Positions 1 to 8,301 of a stretch of DNA of 63,716 bases are shown here, in pieces. A program made the translations under genes and the position numbers. The notes below the pieces were generated by a model, which saw only the letters and a list, made by a program, of their open reading frames with translations, was not told the DNA's origin and made no database searches. Numbering within the stretch: the stretch's first letter is position 1; every line of letters begins with the position of its first letter. Origin of the DNA: an uncultured Microscilla sp. (lineage in GTDB: Bacteria > Bacteroidota > Bacteroidia > Cytophagales > Microscillaceae); NCBI RefSeq assembly GCF_947493425.1, contig NZ_CANLRP010000030.1, positions 1-63,716 on the forward strand, in the 5' to 3' direction.

Positions 1-649
1 GTTAGGTTTTCGTTGAAAGAAAGCCACCTCGTTGGATCCCCGACAGGATGCCAAGGAGGTGAAGGACTGGAAAACCCAAACGCTTCCTGATTTACAAGTG
101 GAGGCTCGTACAGAAAATCGGACTATTTTCTATGCGGATGAGTCTAGTTTTTTGCTTAATCCTCATTTCCAAGGGACTTATTGGCCTAAGAATGAAAGTT
201 TTCAGCTCCATAATTGGGATAAGCAGTTTCAGACCTATGGGGTCTGTGGTGCCATCAGTGAACAGGGAGATTGGATATACCAACACCAGGAAAAAAGTTT
301 CAAGGGAGAAGATATGGTTCGTTTTTTAAAACAATTAACCGACAAAATTCCAGAGAAAATCACCTTGATTTGGGATGGAGCCAGCATCCATCATTGTAAG
401 AAAGTCAAAGCATTTTTAGAGACTTTGCCCAAAGGAAGGCTCAAGGTAGTAAGGCAGCCAGCCTATTCCCCGGCTCTCAATGCGTCGGAACAAGTTTGGA
501 ATTACCTCAAAAATGTAAGTTTAAGGAACAGAGTATTCAAGAATATAGAAGCATTGAAGAAAGAACTGAGCAAGGCGTTAGAAAAGTTTGAGCAACAATC
601 CAAACTCATTACTCAGTTCTTTAAACATCCAGAAGTAGCTTTTTATTAA
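1..649 (+). pseudogene. IS630-family transposase, C-terminal part, interrupted by a stop codon
   Basis: DDE-type transposase of the IS630/Tc1-mariner group, which cuts and rejoins DNA at insertion-sequence ends. The three acidic residues of the catalytic core are visible: D in FYADES, D in LIWDGASIHH and E in LNASEQVW, followed by the usual basic C-terminal tail. The intact frame opens only at a TTG at 32. Reading the same frame further upstream gives LGFR, a TGA stop at 14-16, then KKATSLDPRQ, which looks like the continuous family linker with a Trp codon changed to TGA. The N-terminal helix-turn-helix half lies outside the window, so a complete gene cannot be excluded if IS630 frameshifting is used, but the in-frame stop argues for a decayed copy. 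No clear terminal inverted repeat could be paired because the left end is missing. Confidence 0.8.
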
Positions 650-709
650 TCTTTAAAAGACTGCACTATGAGAGTTTGTCGCTTTTTTTTACCAATAGTC
701 TGCAGTTAT

Positions 710-1396
710 TTATATTGCTATACCTCTGGTCATTTCTCGTTTAAAATGAGGACCAGGCAACGACTCTAATTCAAAGCCTGCCGCTTTCAAATCTCGTTTA
801 AATTGCCCTTTGGCACAGTAAGTTACCAGCATTGCACCTAAAGCAAGATGTTGTCTTATTCCCTGGAGCACTTCTAAAGTCCATATTTCGGGGTGTTTGG
901 AAGGGGCAAAAGCATCGAAATAGACCAAGTCAAAAGTGGGGATATTTTCAAGGGTATGTTGGGTAAATAAAACCTCTATAGTAGTCTGTGCCTTATACAA
1001 TTGAAAGTTGTCTGTTACTGTTTGCCACTCGTTCCAAGGGCATTCATGCAATCCTTTGTACAAGTCTGCTGCGCTGGGTTGGTCAATTAACTGTTGATAG
1101 TTGAGTTGCTCTACCACTGTAGCTGGCACAGGAAAAGGCTCCACCCCAAAGTAATTGATTTTGTGTGAGCTGTTGTGTACCTCCAGTGCAGTAAGTAAGG
1201 CATTTAGCCCAGTGCCAAAGCCCACTTCCAAAATAGTAAGTTCCGTTTTGTGATCCAATAAGTGCTTAAGCCCGGCATCAATAAACACATGGCGAGATTC
1301 TTCAATGGCTCCTCGGCGCGAATGATAGATTTCATTGAAAGTTTTGCTAAATAAGGTATGTGATCCGTCTTCAGTTTCTATGATTTCGATGTCCAT
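710..1396 (-). CDS. mnmD: MnmD-type tRNA (5-methylaminomethyl-2-thiouridine) methyltransferase
   Basis: SAM-dependent methyltransferase of the MnmC N-domain (DUF752) family, expected to add the last methyl group of mnm5s2U at the wobble base of certain tRNAs in the cytoplasm. Visible signatures are the SAM-binding motif EVGFGTGLNALL, the acidic motif LVYFDAFAPSKHPEIW and the C-terminal LPGPHFKREMTRG. At about 228 residues it matches stand-alone MnmD and lacks the FAD-dependent MnmC2 half. The open frame extends to a TTG at 1453, but that codon lies inside a strong hairpin terminator, so the ATG at 1396 (MDIEII) is the start. It reads away from the next gene upstream and is probably transcribed alone. 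Confidence 0.8.
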   Translation of the reverse strand: MDIEIIETEDGSHTLFSKTFNEIYHSRRGAIEESRHVFIDAGLKHLLDHKTELTILEVGFGTGLNALLTALEVHNSSHKINYFGVEPFPVPATVVEQLNYQQLIDQPSAADLYKGLHECPWNEWQTVTDNFQLYKAQTTIEVLFTQHTLENIPTFDLVYFDAFAPSKHPEIWTLEVLQGIRQHLALGAMLVTYCAKGQFKRDLKAAGFELESLPGPHFKREMTRGIAI

Positions 1397-1424
1397 GACA
1401 AATTCTATTTTAGGGGTAAAACTA

Positions 1425-1467
1425 AAAAGAATCAGCCATTGAGCATTACCCAATGGCTGATTCTTTT
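1425..1467 (-). terminator. Rho-independent terminator, 17-bp perfect stem
   Basis: Perfect inverted repeat of 17 bp (AAAAGAATCAGCCATTG and its complement) around a 9-base loop, ending in T-rich flanks on both strands. It lies between the stop of the 1486-2241 gene and the ATG of mnmD, so it ends the former transcript. Confidence 0.88.
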
Positions 1468-1485
1468 ATAACATTGTGCCTGTGT

Positions 1486-2241
1486 TTATTTTCTTGTACC
1501 AAAGAAAATGGTCAGGTATACTGATGAAAAAAACTGTCGGTTAGAGATGGGGGCAACAGAAGATGGGTTTTGGAGTAACTCTATTTTTCTGGTAAAGGCC
1601 TCATAATGAAAACCCGCTTCAAATCCAGTCACACTATTTTTAAACGCGCCAAAATCAAAACTGAACCCCAATTTGGCGTTGATTCCGGGTACAATGCTTG
1701 CATTTTGGAAACCTTCTAAAAAATTGCCTGCCCCTACAATTTGACCAGGATCGTGTATGTCAGGATCGAAAGGAACAGAGGTAATGCTTTGGTCTTGAAT
1801 ATTTTGATACAACACATGGTAGGGTTTTTCGATGCCAATTGAAGCTCCTACTGCTACCACTGCTGACACCTGTACCCCTTCATCAGGGGCTTTGCGGAAC
1901 AAAATGATATCGCGGCCATAAGTAGGGCGAATCACATACAGATAATTAACCTTATTGAAAATATACGAATTGCCTGTAAAGCTATTTAGGCGAGTTTCTT
2001 TGTTATGCTTTACGTTCACTATTTCTACACCAAATGTGGAGTATTGGCGCATTTTAACCGTATTACGCAAGGCAGAGAGTTTAAACATTATCCCTCCTAT
2101 CAACCCTCCGTTGGTATTAAAGTTTACTCCATAGATAAACTCACGACTATAAATTTCATCTTGTGAAAGCAACTGCGCCCGAACCGCACTCAATGGCAAT
2201 AAGGCCATACCTAGAATACATATAATTGTTTTTAATTGCAT
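1486..2241 (-). CDS. Secreted outer-membrane-like protein of unknown function
   Basis: A 251-residue protein with a clear signal peptide (charged start, hydrophobic LGMALLPLSA, cleavage near VRAQ). The rest alternates polar and hydrophobic residues with many Gly, Tyr and Phe and ends in a strand-like stretch YLTIFFGTRK, which is what an 8- to 12-strand outer-membrane beta-barrel or a periplasmic beta-rich protein would look like. I do not recognise a named family. It stands alone between a 240-bp upstream gap and its own strong terminator. Confidence 0.7.
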   Translation of the reverse strand: MQLKTIICILGMALLPLSAVRAQLLSQDEIYSREFIYGVNFNTNGGLIGGIMFKLSALRNTVKMRQYSTFGVEIVNVKHNKETRLNSFTGNSYIFNKVNYLYVIRPTYGRDIILFRKAPDEGVQVSAVVAVGASIGIEKPYHVLYQNIQDQSITSVPFDPDIHDPGQIVGAGNFLEGFQNASIVPGINAKLGFSFDFGAFKNSVTGFEAGFHYEAFTRKIELLQNPSSVAPISNRQFFSSVYLTIFFGTRK

Positions 2242-2482
2242 TAGAATTAAGAATGTTGTGGTAATGAAATGATGCGCAGTAGAGTATACACTCTTATTAA
2301 AACTACCATGTTTTACCGTTAAAAAAAAACTTTTGTGGTTTAGACTATCAAAATTATATAATTTGCCAGCAAAATAACAACTGTTGTAAGCAAAGCATCC
2401 GTTTACCTTGTTTGCTTCGCATACTATTTATTTACATTAACTCGAAAAAACGTCTTTTCGTTTCAAAACTATTTTATTAACA

Positions 2483-2890
2483 ATGGCAACAGCAAGTACT
2501 ATTTATACTGGAGAACTGAGAACTTCGTCTACTCATATAAAATCTGGCAATACGTTGGTAACCGATGCTCCTACTGACAATCACGGCAAGGGAGAAACCT
2601 TCTCTCCTACCGATTTGGTAGCCACTGCTTTAGGCGCTTGTATGCTCACGGTCATGGGCATTTGGGCAAGAACCGCCGATATTGACCTGACCGATACCCA
2701 AATAGAAACCACTAAAGTAATGGGTAATAACCCGCGCAGAGTGTCTGAAATACACATCAACTTTCAGTTTCCGACAAGTTTGCAATTGACCGAAGCGCAG
2801 CAAACCAAGCTCAAAGAAGTAGCCTTGAACTGCCCGGTAGCCAAAAGTTTGAGTGCTGACCTCAAGCAAGTGGTTACTTTCAGTTGGTAG
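2483..2890 (+). CDS. OsmC family peroxidase-like protein
   Basis: Small (135-residue) protein of the OsmC/YhfA superfamily. Members are dimeric cytoplasmic thiol peroxidases or close relatives that reduce organic hydroperoxides. The two family cysteines are present: one in the helix motif LGACMLTVMG and one in LNCPVAKSL; the FSPTDLVATAL lead-in is also typical. The start ATG at 2483 (MATAST) follows an AT-rich leader with no Shine-Dalgarno site. It is a single-gene unit ended by a hairpin shared with the convergent histidine kinase. Confidence 0.88.
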   Translation: MATASTIYTGELRTSSTHIKSGNTLVTDAPTDNHGKGETFSPTDLVATALGACMLTVMGIWARTADIDLTDTQIETTKVMGNNPRRVSEIHINFQFPTSLQLTEAQQTKLKEVALNCPVAKSLSADLKQVVTFSW

Positions 2891-2894
2891 ATAT

Positions 2895-2930
2895 AAAAAA
2901 CACCTGTCACCACTATGGCAGGTGTTTTTT
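2895..2930. terminator. Bidirectional hairpin terminator
   Basis: Inverted repeat AAAAAACACCTG ... CAGGTGTTTTTT with a 12-base loop, giving T-runs on both strands. It separates the convergent OsmC gene and the sensor kinase gene. Confidence 0.85.
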
Positions 2931-2960
2931 ATTATTTTGTTGATGTTGAGCAAGGGATTT

Positions 2961-4364
2961 TTAGGCAAATCTTAAAGTAAACACGGTTTCGACCTGTGGG
3001 GTAGAGCTTACATTGATGGTGCCTCCATGCAAACGCATCACCTGCTTCGACAAGCTCAACCCAATACCTGAGCCATTTTTTTTGGTGGTAAATAAAGGGA
3101 TGAATACTTTTTTTTGTGCTTCCTCGCCAATCCCAGTTCCGTTGTCATATACTTTGATGACCACCTTCCCTACCTTGTCAATGCTCGCAATAAGGCTAAT
3201 TTGTTTATCTTCCTTGTCTTCTACAGCATGGGTAGCATTTTTGAGTAAGTTGATGAGTACCTGTTCCAACAAGTGAGGGTCAGCAATCAACTGTAAGTCT
3301 TCAGGGTAGGTTTGACAAGAGAACCGTATCCCTTCTTGTTTCATTTCTTCTTTGAGTAAGGTATTGATTGATTCAAAAAGCTCTTTTACCGACAAGGTTT
3401 GCAAATCGGGCAAGGGAATTTTGGTCAGGTTACGAAAATCACGCACAAAATGAATCAATCCCTCCGACCTGCGCTGAATGGTACGTACTGCCTGGTGCAC
3501 ATCTTCCAACGATTCAGTAAAATAATCGGCAGGTAGCCTGATTTTTTCTTCTTGTGTACCTTGTTGGTGGTCTGCGATTTCTTTTTTATAATACTCTAAG
3601 TCTTCGTGTACTGTGGCCGACAACGATGCAATAGGCGTAACCGAGTTGATAATTTCGTGGGTCAATACCCTGATCAGGTTTTGCCAGGCTTCCATTTCTT
3701 TTTCCTCTAGTTCACTCTGAATGTCCTGCAACGACACAATCTTAAACTGTTTGCTTCGCAATGTAATGTTAGTAGCGCGTACAATCAAGTGGGCAATTTC
3801 TTCATTCATTGTCAGCTTTACCACCTCACGGGTTTTATCCGAGATACTATTTTCTTGTGCGATTAACTGTACCAAAGGCTGGTGAGTGTCACGCAATTGT
3901 TTGATATGACTCAGGTGGTTGATGTTTAACAACTTTTGAGCAGCACTATTGATCAGTTGCACACTGCCTGTTTCATCCAGTACCAACAAGCCAATGTCTA
4001 TGTGTTGTACAATGGTTTTGAGGTAATGGTATTGCGCTTCTTTTTCGGCGCGCACTTCCTGAAACTTTTGAATGACCCGATTAAATTGGGTATTGAGGTT
4101 GTCAAAAGACTGTCCTAAGCCCCGTGAAGTATAGGTTTGAGAAAAATCGTCATATTCTATCGAGTCTAAAAACTTGCTGTAGGCAACATTGGTGCGTTCA
4201 GCGTACTTGATGAGCATCCCTACCTGTATAAAAATAATACTACTGAGCGTAAACATAGAGATGTAATAGCTTGTCTGGAGTAGCAACCAAGCAAACCCAA
4301 AGATACTCAAAGCCAGTATCAATATTCTGAAAATGAGTCCAGTACGAAAGAGTTTAAATACCAT
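2961..4364 (-). CDS. NtrY-like sensor histidine kinase, partner of the adjacent NtrC-type regulator
   Basis: Membrane sensor kinase of 467 residues. It has two hydrophobic helices within residues 10-50, a HAMP-like/coiled linker, a PAS-like region around 115-215 (LLVLDETGSVQLINSAA), a HisKA phospho-acceptor motif VLTHEIINSVTP with H236, and a HATPase domain with an N-box (NLLKNATHAVED), G1 box (DNGTGIG) and G2 box (GSGIGLSLSKQVM). There is almost no periplasmic loop, so it may sense an intramembrane or cytoplasmic signal. The gene overlaps the upstream regulator by 11 bp, showing translational coupling. A paralogous pair in the same order lies at 56732-59545. Confidence 0.88.
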   Translation of the reverse strand: MVFKLFRTGLIFRILILALSIFGFAWLLLQTSYYISMFTLSSIIFIQVGMLIKYAERTNVAYSKFLDSIEYDDFSQTYTSRGLGQSFDNLNTQFNRVIQKFQEVRAEKEAQYHYLKTIVQHIDIGLLVLDETGSVQLINSAAQKLLNINHLSHIKQLRDTHQPLVQLIAQENSISDKTREVVKLTMNEEIAHLIVRATNITLRSKQFKIVSLQDIQSELEEKEMEAWQNLIRVLTHEIINSVTPIASLSATVHEDLEYYKKEIADHQQGTQEEKIRLPADYFTESLEDVHQAVRTIQRRSEGLIHFVRDFRNLTKIPLPDLQTLSVKELFESINTLLKEEMKQEGIRFSCQTYPEDLQLIADPHLLEQVLINLLKNATHAVEDKEDKQISLIASIDKVGKVVIKVYDNGTGIGEEAQKKVFIPLFTTKKNGSGIGLSLSKQVMRLHGGTINVSSTPQVETVFTLRFA

Positions 4365-5733
4365 ATTTTTCTAATCTTCGGTACAAAGATGCCCTGGTAA
4401 GCCCCAACTCACGAGCAGCTTTAGATATATTGCCATTGTATTTTTGTAATGCTTTTTCAATGACTGTTTTTTCCATTTCATCCAGGTTGAGTGTATTCAG
4501 CTGATCGCCCTCAGTCGATTGTTTTTGACTCAAAAAGAAAAAATCATCGGGTTGAATCAAGGCTTCATCGCTCATAATAACGGTACGTTCTATGGCGTGT
4601 TGCAGCTCTCGTACATTGCCTGGCCAATGGTATTGTTGCAAACGGGTAAGGGCAGTAGCACTCAGTTTTTTTTCGGGACGTTTGTATTTTTTTGCATAAG
4701 ATTGTAGAAAATGACGCGCCAACAACGGAATATCTTCGCCACGTTCGCGTAATGGGGGTAAGTAGACTTCTACTGTGTTTATTCTGTACAACAAGTCTTG
4801 TCTAAACTCCTTTTGGGCTATCATATCATCAATGGGCATGTTGGTAGCACATATCAAACGAATGTCTATAGGCACAGCCCGCGATGCCCCTAGCGGAATC
4901 ACTTCCCGGTTTTGCAATACGGCGAGCAGTTTAGCCTGAAGGTTGAGCGGCAGATTGCCTATTTCATCTAAAAACAAAGAGCCCTTATTGGCAATTTCAA
5001 ACCTGCCAATGCGATCTTCTTTAGCATCAGTAAAGGCGCCTTTTTTGTGCCCAAAAAGTTCGCTCTCGAACAGTGTTTCGGCTATAGCACCCATATCTAC
5101 TCCAATAAAGTCTTTCGAAGCACGGCTCGACTGCTTATGCAAAGCCCTCGCCACCAACTCTTTACCAGTACCATTTTCGCCCAGAATCAATACATTGGCA
5201 TCGGTTTTGGCTACTTTTTGAATAATCGCTTTGACATTTCTCATTCCAGCGCTTTCGCCCAACATATCGCCAAAAGGCTGCTCCAGGTCACGTACCAACG
5301 TTTGTTTGGCTTGCTTTAGAGTTGTCACTTCTTTGCGACTGCTATTGAGCTGGGCTGCCGCCGATATAGTAGCAATCAGTTTTTCGTTTTGCCAGGGCTT
5401 AAGCACAAAATCGGTAGCCCCTTCTTTCAAAGCTTCTACGGCAAGCTCTACCCCCCCATAGGCTGTAATCATAATCACCACCGCCTGAGGGTCGCGCTGA
5501 ATAATTTCCTTCAACCAAAAAATACCTTCTTTGCCAGTAGTAGTGTCTTCTACAAAATTCATATCCAACAAAATCACATCATACGAGTCATGATTCAGTA
5601 GAAAAGGTATTTTCTTAGGATTTTTCTCAATAATTACTTTTTGCGCATGGCGCTTAAGCAGCATTTTAGCAGCAAGCAAAATGTCTTCATCATCGTCTAC
5701 AATTAATATGTTTCCCAGCTTTTTATCCATCAT
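4354..5733 (-). CDS. Sigma-54-dependent response regulator, NtrC/AtoC family
   Basis: Response regulator of 459 residues with receiver (1-130, phospho-acceptor D57 in VILLDMNF), AAA+ ATPase (about 155-395, Walker A GENGTGKE at 185-192, Walker B LFLDEIGN) and a C-terminal Fis-type helix-turn-helix (NISKAARELGLTRASLYRRL). The sigma-54-contacting loop reads GAFTDA instead of the classical GAFTGA. The receiver has a short insertion (VEDTTTGKEG) after the phospho-site, shared in position with its paralogue at 56732. It should activate RpoN promoters after phosphorylation by the kinase encoded next. Its target genes are not evident here. Confidence 0.9.
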   Translation of the reverse strand: MMDKKLGNILIVDDDEDILLAAKMLLKRHAQKVIIEKNPKKIPFLLNHDSYDVILLDMNFVEDTTTGKEGIFWLKEIIQRDPQAVVIMITAYGGVELAVEALKEGATDFVLKPWQNEKLIATISAAAQLNSSRKEVTTLKQAKQTLVRDLEQPFGDMLGESAGMRNVKAIIQKVAKTDANVLILGENGTGKELVARALHKQSSRASKDFIGVDMGAIAETLFESELFGHKKGAFTDAKEDRIGRFEIANKGSLFLDEIGNLPLNLQAKLLAVLQNREVIPLGASRAVPIDIRLICATNMPIDDMIAQKEFRQDLLYRINTVEVYLPPLRERGEDIPLLARHFLQSYAKKYKRPEKKLSATALTRLQQYHWPGNVRELQHAIERTVIMSDEALIQPDDFFFLSQKQSTEGDQLNTLNLDEMEKTVIEKALQKYNGNISKAARELGLTRASLYRRLEKYGI

Positions 5734-5974
5734 GCTTATGTTTTTTATGGTTTGTTATTGTTCAAAGGTTCTAAATCAGTGCCAAGTCATCTAACAGCGT
5801 GTAAGGGAGGTTTTCGGATAAATCAAGTTAATAAATTGACCGTTAGCGAACAAAAATTGCATCGAAAACGAACAGTTGACAGGTGAATTTGAGGGGAAAC
5901 TTTTTGCAAAAAAGGAAATGAAGTTTTTATGAAAAAAAAATCGTAACTTTAGACAAGTTCGTACGATAAAATTT

Positions 5975-6457
5975 ATGAAAAAAGCCCTGATCATATTGAT
6001 TTTGTGCAGCGTTGGCAAACTATGGTGGAACACTGCCGACGCAGATGTGCCCAGTGAACGGACTATGCTTACCCAAGGCATACCAGTAAATTTGCCCCAA
6101 AACAAAAGCCTTCAATATTTTTCTACTGATATTTACCACGAAATAAGCTACCCTACACAAGCGCTCAACCATTGCATTACAGGGTGTGTCAAAGTACGCT
6201 TTGGTGTATATGCCAATGGCGCCATGAGCAAAATAATTGTGAGCCAAGGGTTAGGCTATGGGATTGACGAAGAGGTTTTACGCGCATTTAAAAACTGTAA
6301 ACGACCCACTTTGCCAGTGTTGCCAGGCGATCAAATCAATCATATATTTGAGGTAGCCATACATTTTACAATCAATGGAATGCCTTCATCTGACCATGTT
6401 GGGTTTTTAATCAACTCCAGAACCATACGGCCTTGTTTGGCAGAAGAAAATATATAA
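5975..6457 (+). CDS. Secreted protein with a TonB C-terminal domain
   Basis: A 160-residue protein with an N-terminal signal peptide (MKKALIILILCSVGKLW) followed by a TonB C-terminal-like domain. The diagnostic pattern is visible: ISYPTQALNHCITGCVKVRFGVYANGAMSK in two parts, then GLGYGIDEEVLRAFKN. Unlike an energy-transducing TonB it lacks a proline-rich spacer, so it is more likely a free periplasmic TonB-box-binding or structural protein. Two cysteines flank the first Gly-containing turn. A possible -7 promoter box (TAACTTTA) lies at 5943-5950. The stop is 33 bp before the downstream AraC start, so the two may be co-transcribed. Confidence 0.7.
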   Translation: MKKALIILILCSVGKLWWNTADADVPSERTMLTQGIPVNLPQNKSLQYFSTDIYHEISYPTQALNHCITGCVKVRFGVYANGAMSKIIVSQGLGYGIDEEVLRAFKNCKRPTLPVLPGDQINHIFEVAIHFTINGMPSSDHVGFLINSRTIRPCLAEENI

Positions 6458-6489
6458 AAAGCAATACATCATACAAAAGCAACTTTCAA

Positions 6490-7353
6490 GTGATTAAACA
6501 ATATCATTTACACAAAAACGATTATTCAAAACTGCATTTCGAAGTGCAGCCCATGCGCCCATACTTCGAGAAAAACCACACACATTGTATCAAGCCCCAT
6601 CGCCATTCATTTTATCAGATTTTATGGTTTTATGAAGCAGGCAATCACTTTATTGATTTTGAGGTAAATCAGTTGCCAGCCCAATCTTTGACCTTCTTAG
6701 ACAAGCACCAAGTGCATTATTTTTGCCCCGAAGCTGCCAACCAAGGAGTACTCATTCATTTTAATGATTATTTTTTGATGCACCAGCAAAGTAAGGTGCC
6801 CAAATCTTTACGCTATTTATTATTTAATGGGTTGGGCAACCCCTCCAACGCCCCAATCCCTGACGAATATTTGCCCAAAATGATGCAACTGCTTACTTTG
6901 ATGCAAGACGAACTGAAACAAACACGTTTTCAACAAAAAGAGTTGTTATACCATTTGTTCAGTGGTTTTTTGGTGTTGGTAGAACGCCTAAACCGCCAAC
7001 AACCCACTAGTCCCACCCCACCTACTTTGGGTGACGCTGAGCTCTTGTTTGCTTTTCGCAAAACTGTAGAACAACATTTGGCCACTCCGCTTAGCGTTGG
7101 TCAAATTAGCGAAAGCCTGCACATACACAGCAAAAAACTATCTGCACTTACTCAAACCTACTTGCACCAAACCCCTGCCCAGTTTATTGCTCAACGCAAA
7201 ACCCTTGAAGCCAAGCGTTTATTGTCCAATACCACACTCTCTATCAAAGAAATTGGCTATGCCCTGGGCTTTGATCAAGCCACTTATTTTACCAAATTTT
7301 TTAAAAAACAAACTTCCCTTACCCCAAAAGACTTTAGAGCCAGCCTGCCCTAA
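6490..7353 (+). CDS. AraC family transcriptional regulator
   Basis: DNA-binding regulator with an N-terminal cupin-like effector domain (HTHCIKPHRHSFYQILWF marks the beta-barrel entry) and a C-terminal pair of helix-turn-helix motifs (LSVGQISESLHIHSKKL; then SIKEIGYALGFDQATYFTKFFKK). The frame is open from a TTG at 6433, which overlaps the previous gene; I chose the GTG at 6490 (VIKQYH), giving 287 residues, the usual size. The next gene, an SDR oxidoreductase with its own promoter, is the likely target. Confidence 0.85.
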   Translation: MIKQYHLHKNDYSKLHFEVQPMRPYFEKNHTHCIKPHRHSFYQILWFYEAGNHFIDFEVNQLPAQSLTFLDKHQVHYFCPEAANQGVLIHFNDYFLMHQQSKVPKSLRYLLFNGLGNPSNAPIPDEYLPKMMQLLTLMQDELKQTRFQQKELLYHLFSGFLVLVERLNRQQPTSPTPPTLGDAELLFAFRKTVEQHLATPLSVGQISESLHIHSKKLSALTQTYLHQTPAQFIAQRKTLEAKRLLSNTTLSIKEIGYALGFDQATYFTKFFKKQTSLTPKDFRASLP

Positions 7354-7402
7354 TTTACCATTCTTGTACCTGATATTACCATTTTGCGCCCTTTGCCTAT
7401 CC

Positions 7403-7410
7403 TACTTTTG
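7403..7410 (+). promoter_or_regulatory. Bacteroidota -7 promoter box for the SDR gene
   Basis: TACTTTTG matches TAnnTTTG exactly, with TTTG at 7383-7386 as a possible -33 element (spacer 16 bp, slightly short). It lies 60 bp before the SDR ATG and supports that start over the upstream open frame. Confidence 0.55.
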
Positions 7411-7470
7411 TGGTGTCAAATATCAAGAACGAACTCGTTCAGGGTATATTTATCAACAAAAAAAATCACG

Positions 7471-8226
7471 ATGAACAAACAAGCCATTATTATTGGAGGC
7501 TCTAGTGGAATGGGCAAAGCAAGTGCTGCTTTATTATTAAAAGAAGGGGCAGAAGTAGTCATTGTAGGACGCAATAAACAAAAGCTGCAAAGTACACAAA
7601 AAGAACTAAGTGCCTGGGGCACAGTGCATATCATTTCGGCAGACTTGTACGATGCTGCTCAGGTAAAGGGCTTACAACAAACACTGACCAGACAATATAC
7701 CAATATCAAGTATTTGGTAAATGCTGCCGGGTACTTTCACCCTAAGCCATTTCTAGAACACACCACTCAAGACTATGACATTTACCTGGAGCTCAACAAA
7801 GCCATATTTTTTATAACCCAAACCATTGCCCATCAAATGAAAACTGCGGGAGGAGGAGCCATTGTAAATATTGGCTCTATGTGGGCAAAGCAAGCCATCA
7901 AAGCTACCCCTTCTTCAGCTTACTCGATGGCCAAAGCCGGGTTGCATAGTTTTACCCAACATTTAGCAATGGAGCTTGCCGACTTCAACATCAGGGTAAA
8001 CGCCGTATCGCCTGCGGTGGTGATTACCCCCATTTATGAAGCTTTTATTGAACCTGCTCAAGTAAAAGAAGCATTGCAGGGTTTCAACGACTTTCACCCT
8101 ATGGGGCGTATTGGCACCCCCGAAGACGTGGCAAAAGCTGTACACTTTCTATTGACCGACCAAAGTGCCTGGGTAACGGGAGCTATCTGGGACGTAGACG
8201 GTGGAGTAATGGCAGGGAGAAATTAA
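7471..8226 (+). CDS. Short-chain dehydrogenase/reductase (SDR)
   Basis: Classical SDR of 251 residues. The Rossmann motif is GGSSGMGKA at the N-terminus, the NAAG structural motif appears as VNAAGYFHP, the catalytic Ser is in NIGSMWAKQ, and the active-site Tyr-x-x-x-Lys is YSMAKAG. The C-terminal [18 protein letters not shown] and [10 protein letters not shown] segments are typical of NAD(P)-dependent alcohol/ketone reductases of the FabG-like type. Substrate cannot be read from sequence. The start at 7471 (MNKQAI) follows a promoter box. It is downstream of an AraC gene on the same strand. Confidence 0.88.
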   Translation: MNKQAIIIGGSSGMGKASAALLLKEGAEVVIVGRNKQKLQSTQKELSAWGTVHIISADLYDAAQVKGLQQTLTRQYTNIKYLVNAAGYFHPKPFLEHTTQDYDIYLELNKAIFFITQTIAHQMKTAGGGAIVNIGSMWAKQAIKATPSSAYSMAKAGLHSFTQHLAMELADFNIRVNAVSPAVVITPIYEAFIEPAQVKEALQGFNDFHPMGRIGTPEDVAKAVHFLLTDQSAWVTGAIWDVDGGVMAGRN

Positions 8227-8235
8227 GTACACAAA

Positions 8236-8276
8236 AAAAAACAGGAAGCTGCCTAAGTACATGCTTCCTGTTTTTT
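8236..8276. terminator. Bidirectional terminator between the SDR and PAS-protein genes
   Basis: Inverted repeat AAAAAACAGGAAGC ... GCTTCCTGTTTTTT with a 13-base loop, located between two convergent genes. Confidence 0.87.
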
Positions 8277-8301
8277 GTGTAAATACAATCAAAGTCCCAC
8301 C

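Noticed and set aside
5791..6105. Open frame of 104 codons on the minus strand opposite the TonB-domain gene
   Set aside because: It overlaps a better gene with a signal peptide and recognisable domain on the plus strand, and its translation has no family features.
7384..7470. Upstream extension of the SDR gene
   Set aside because: It contains the promoter box and would place 29 non-family residues before the Rossmann motif.
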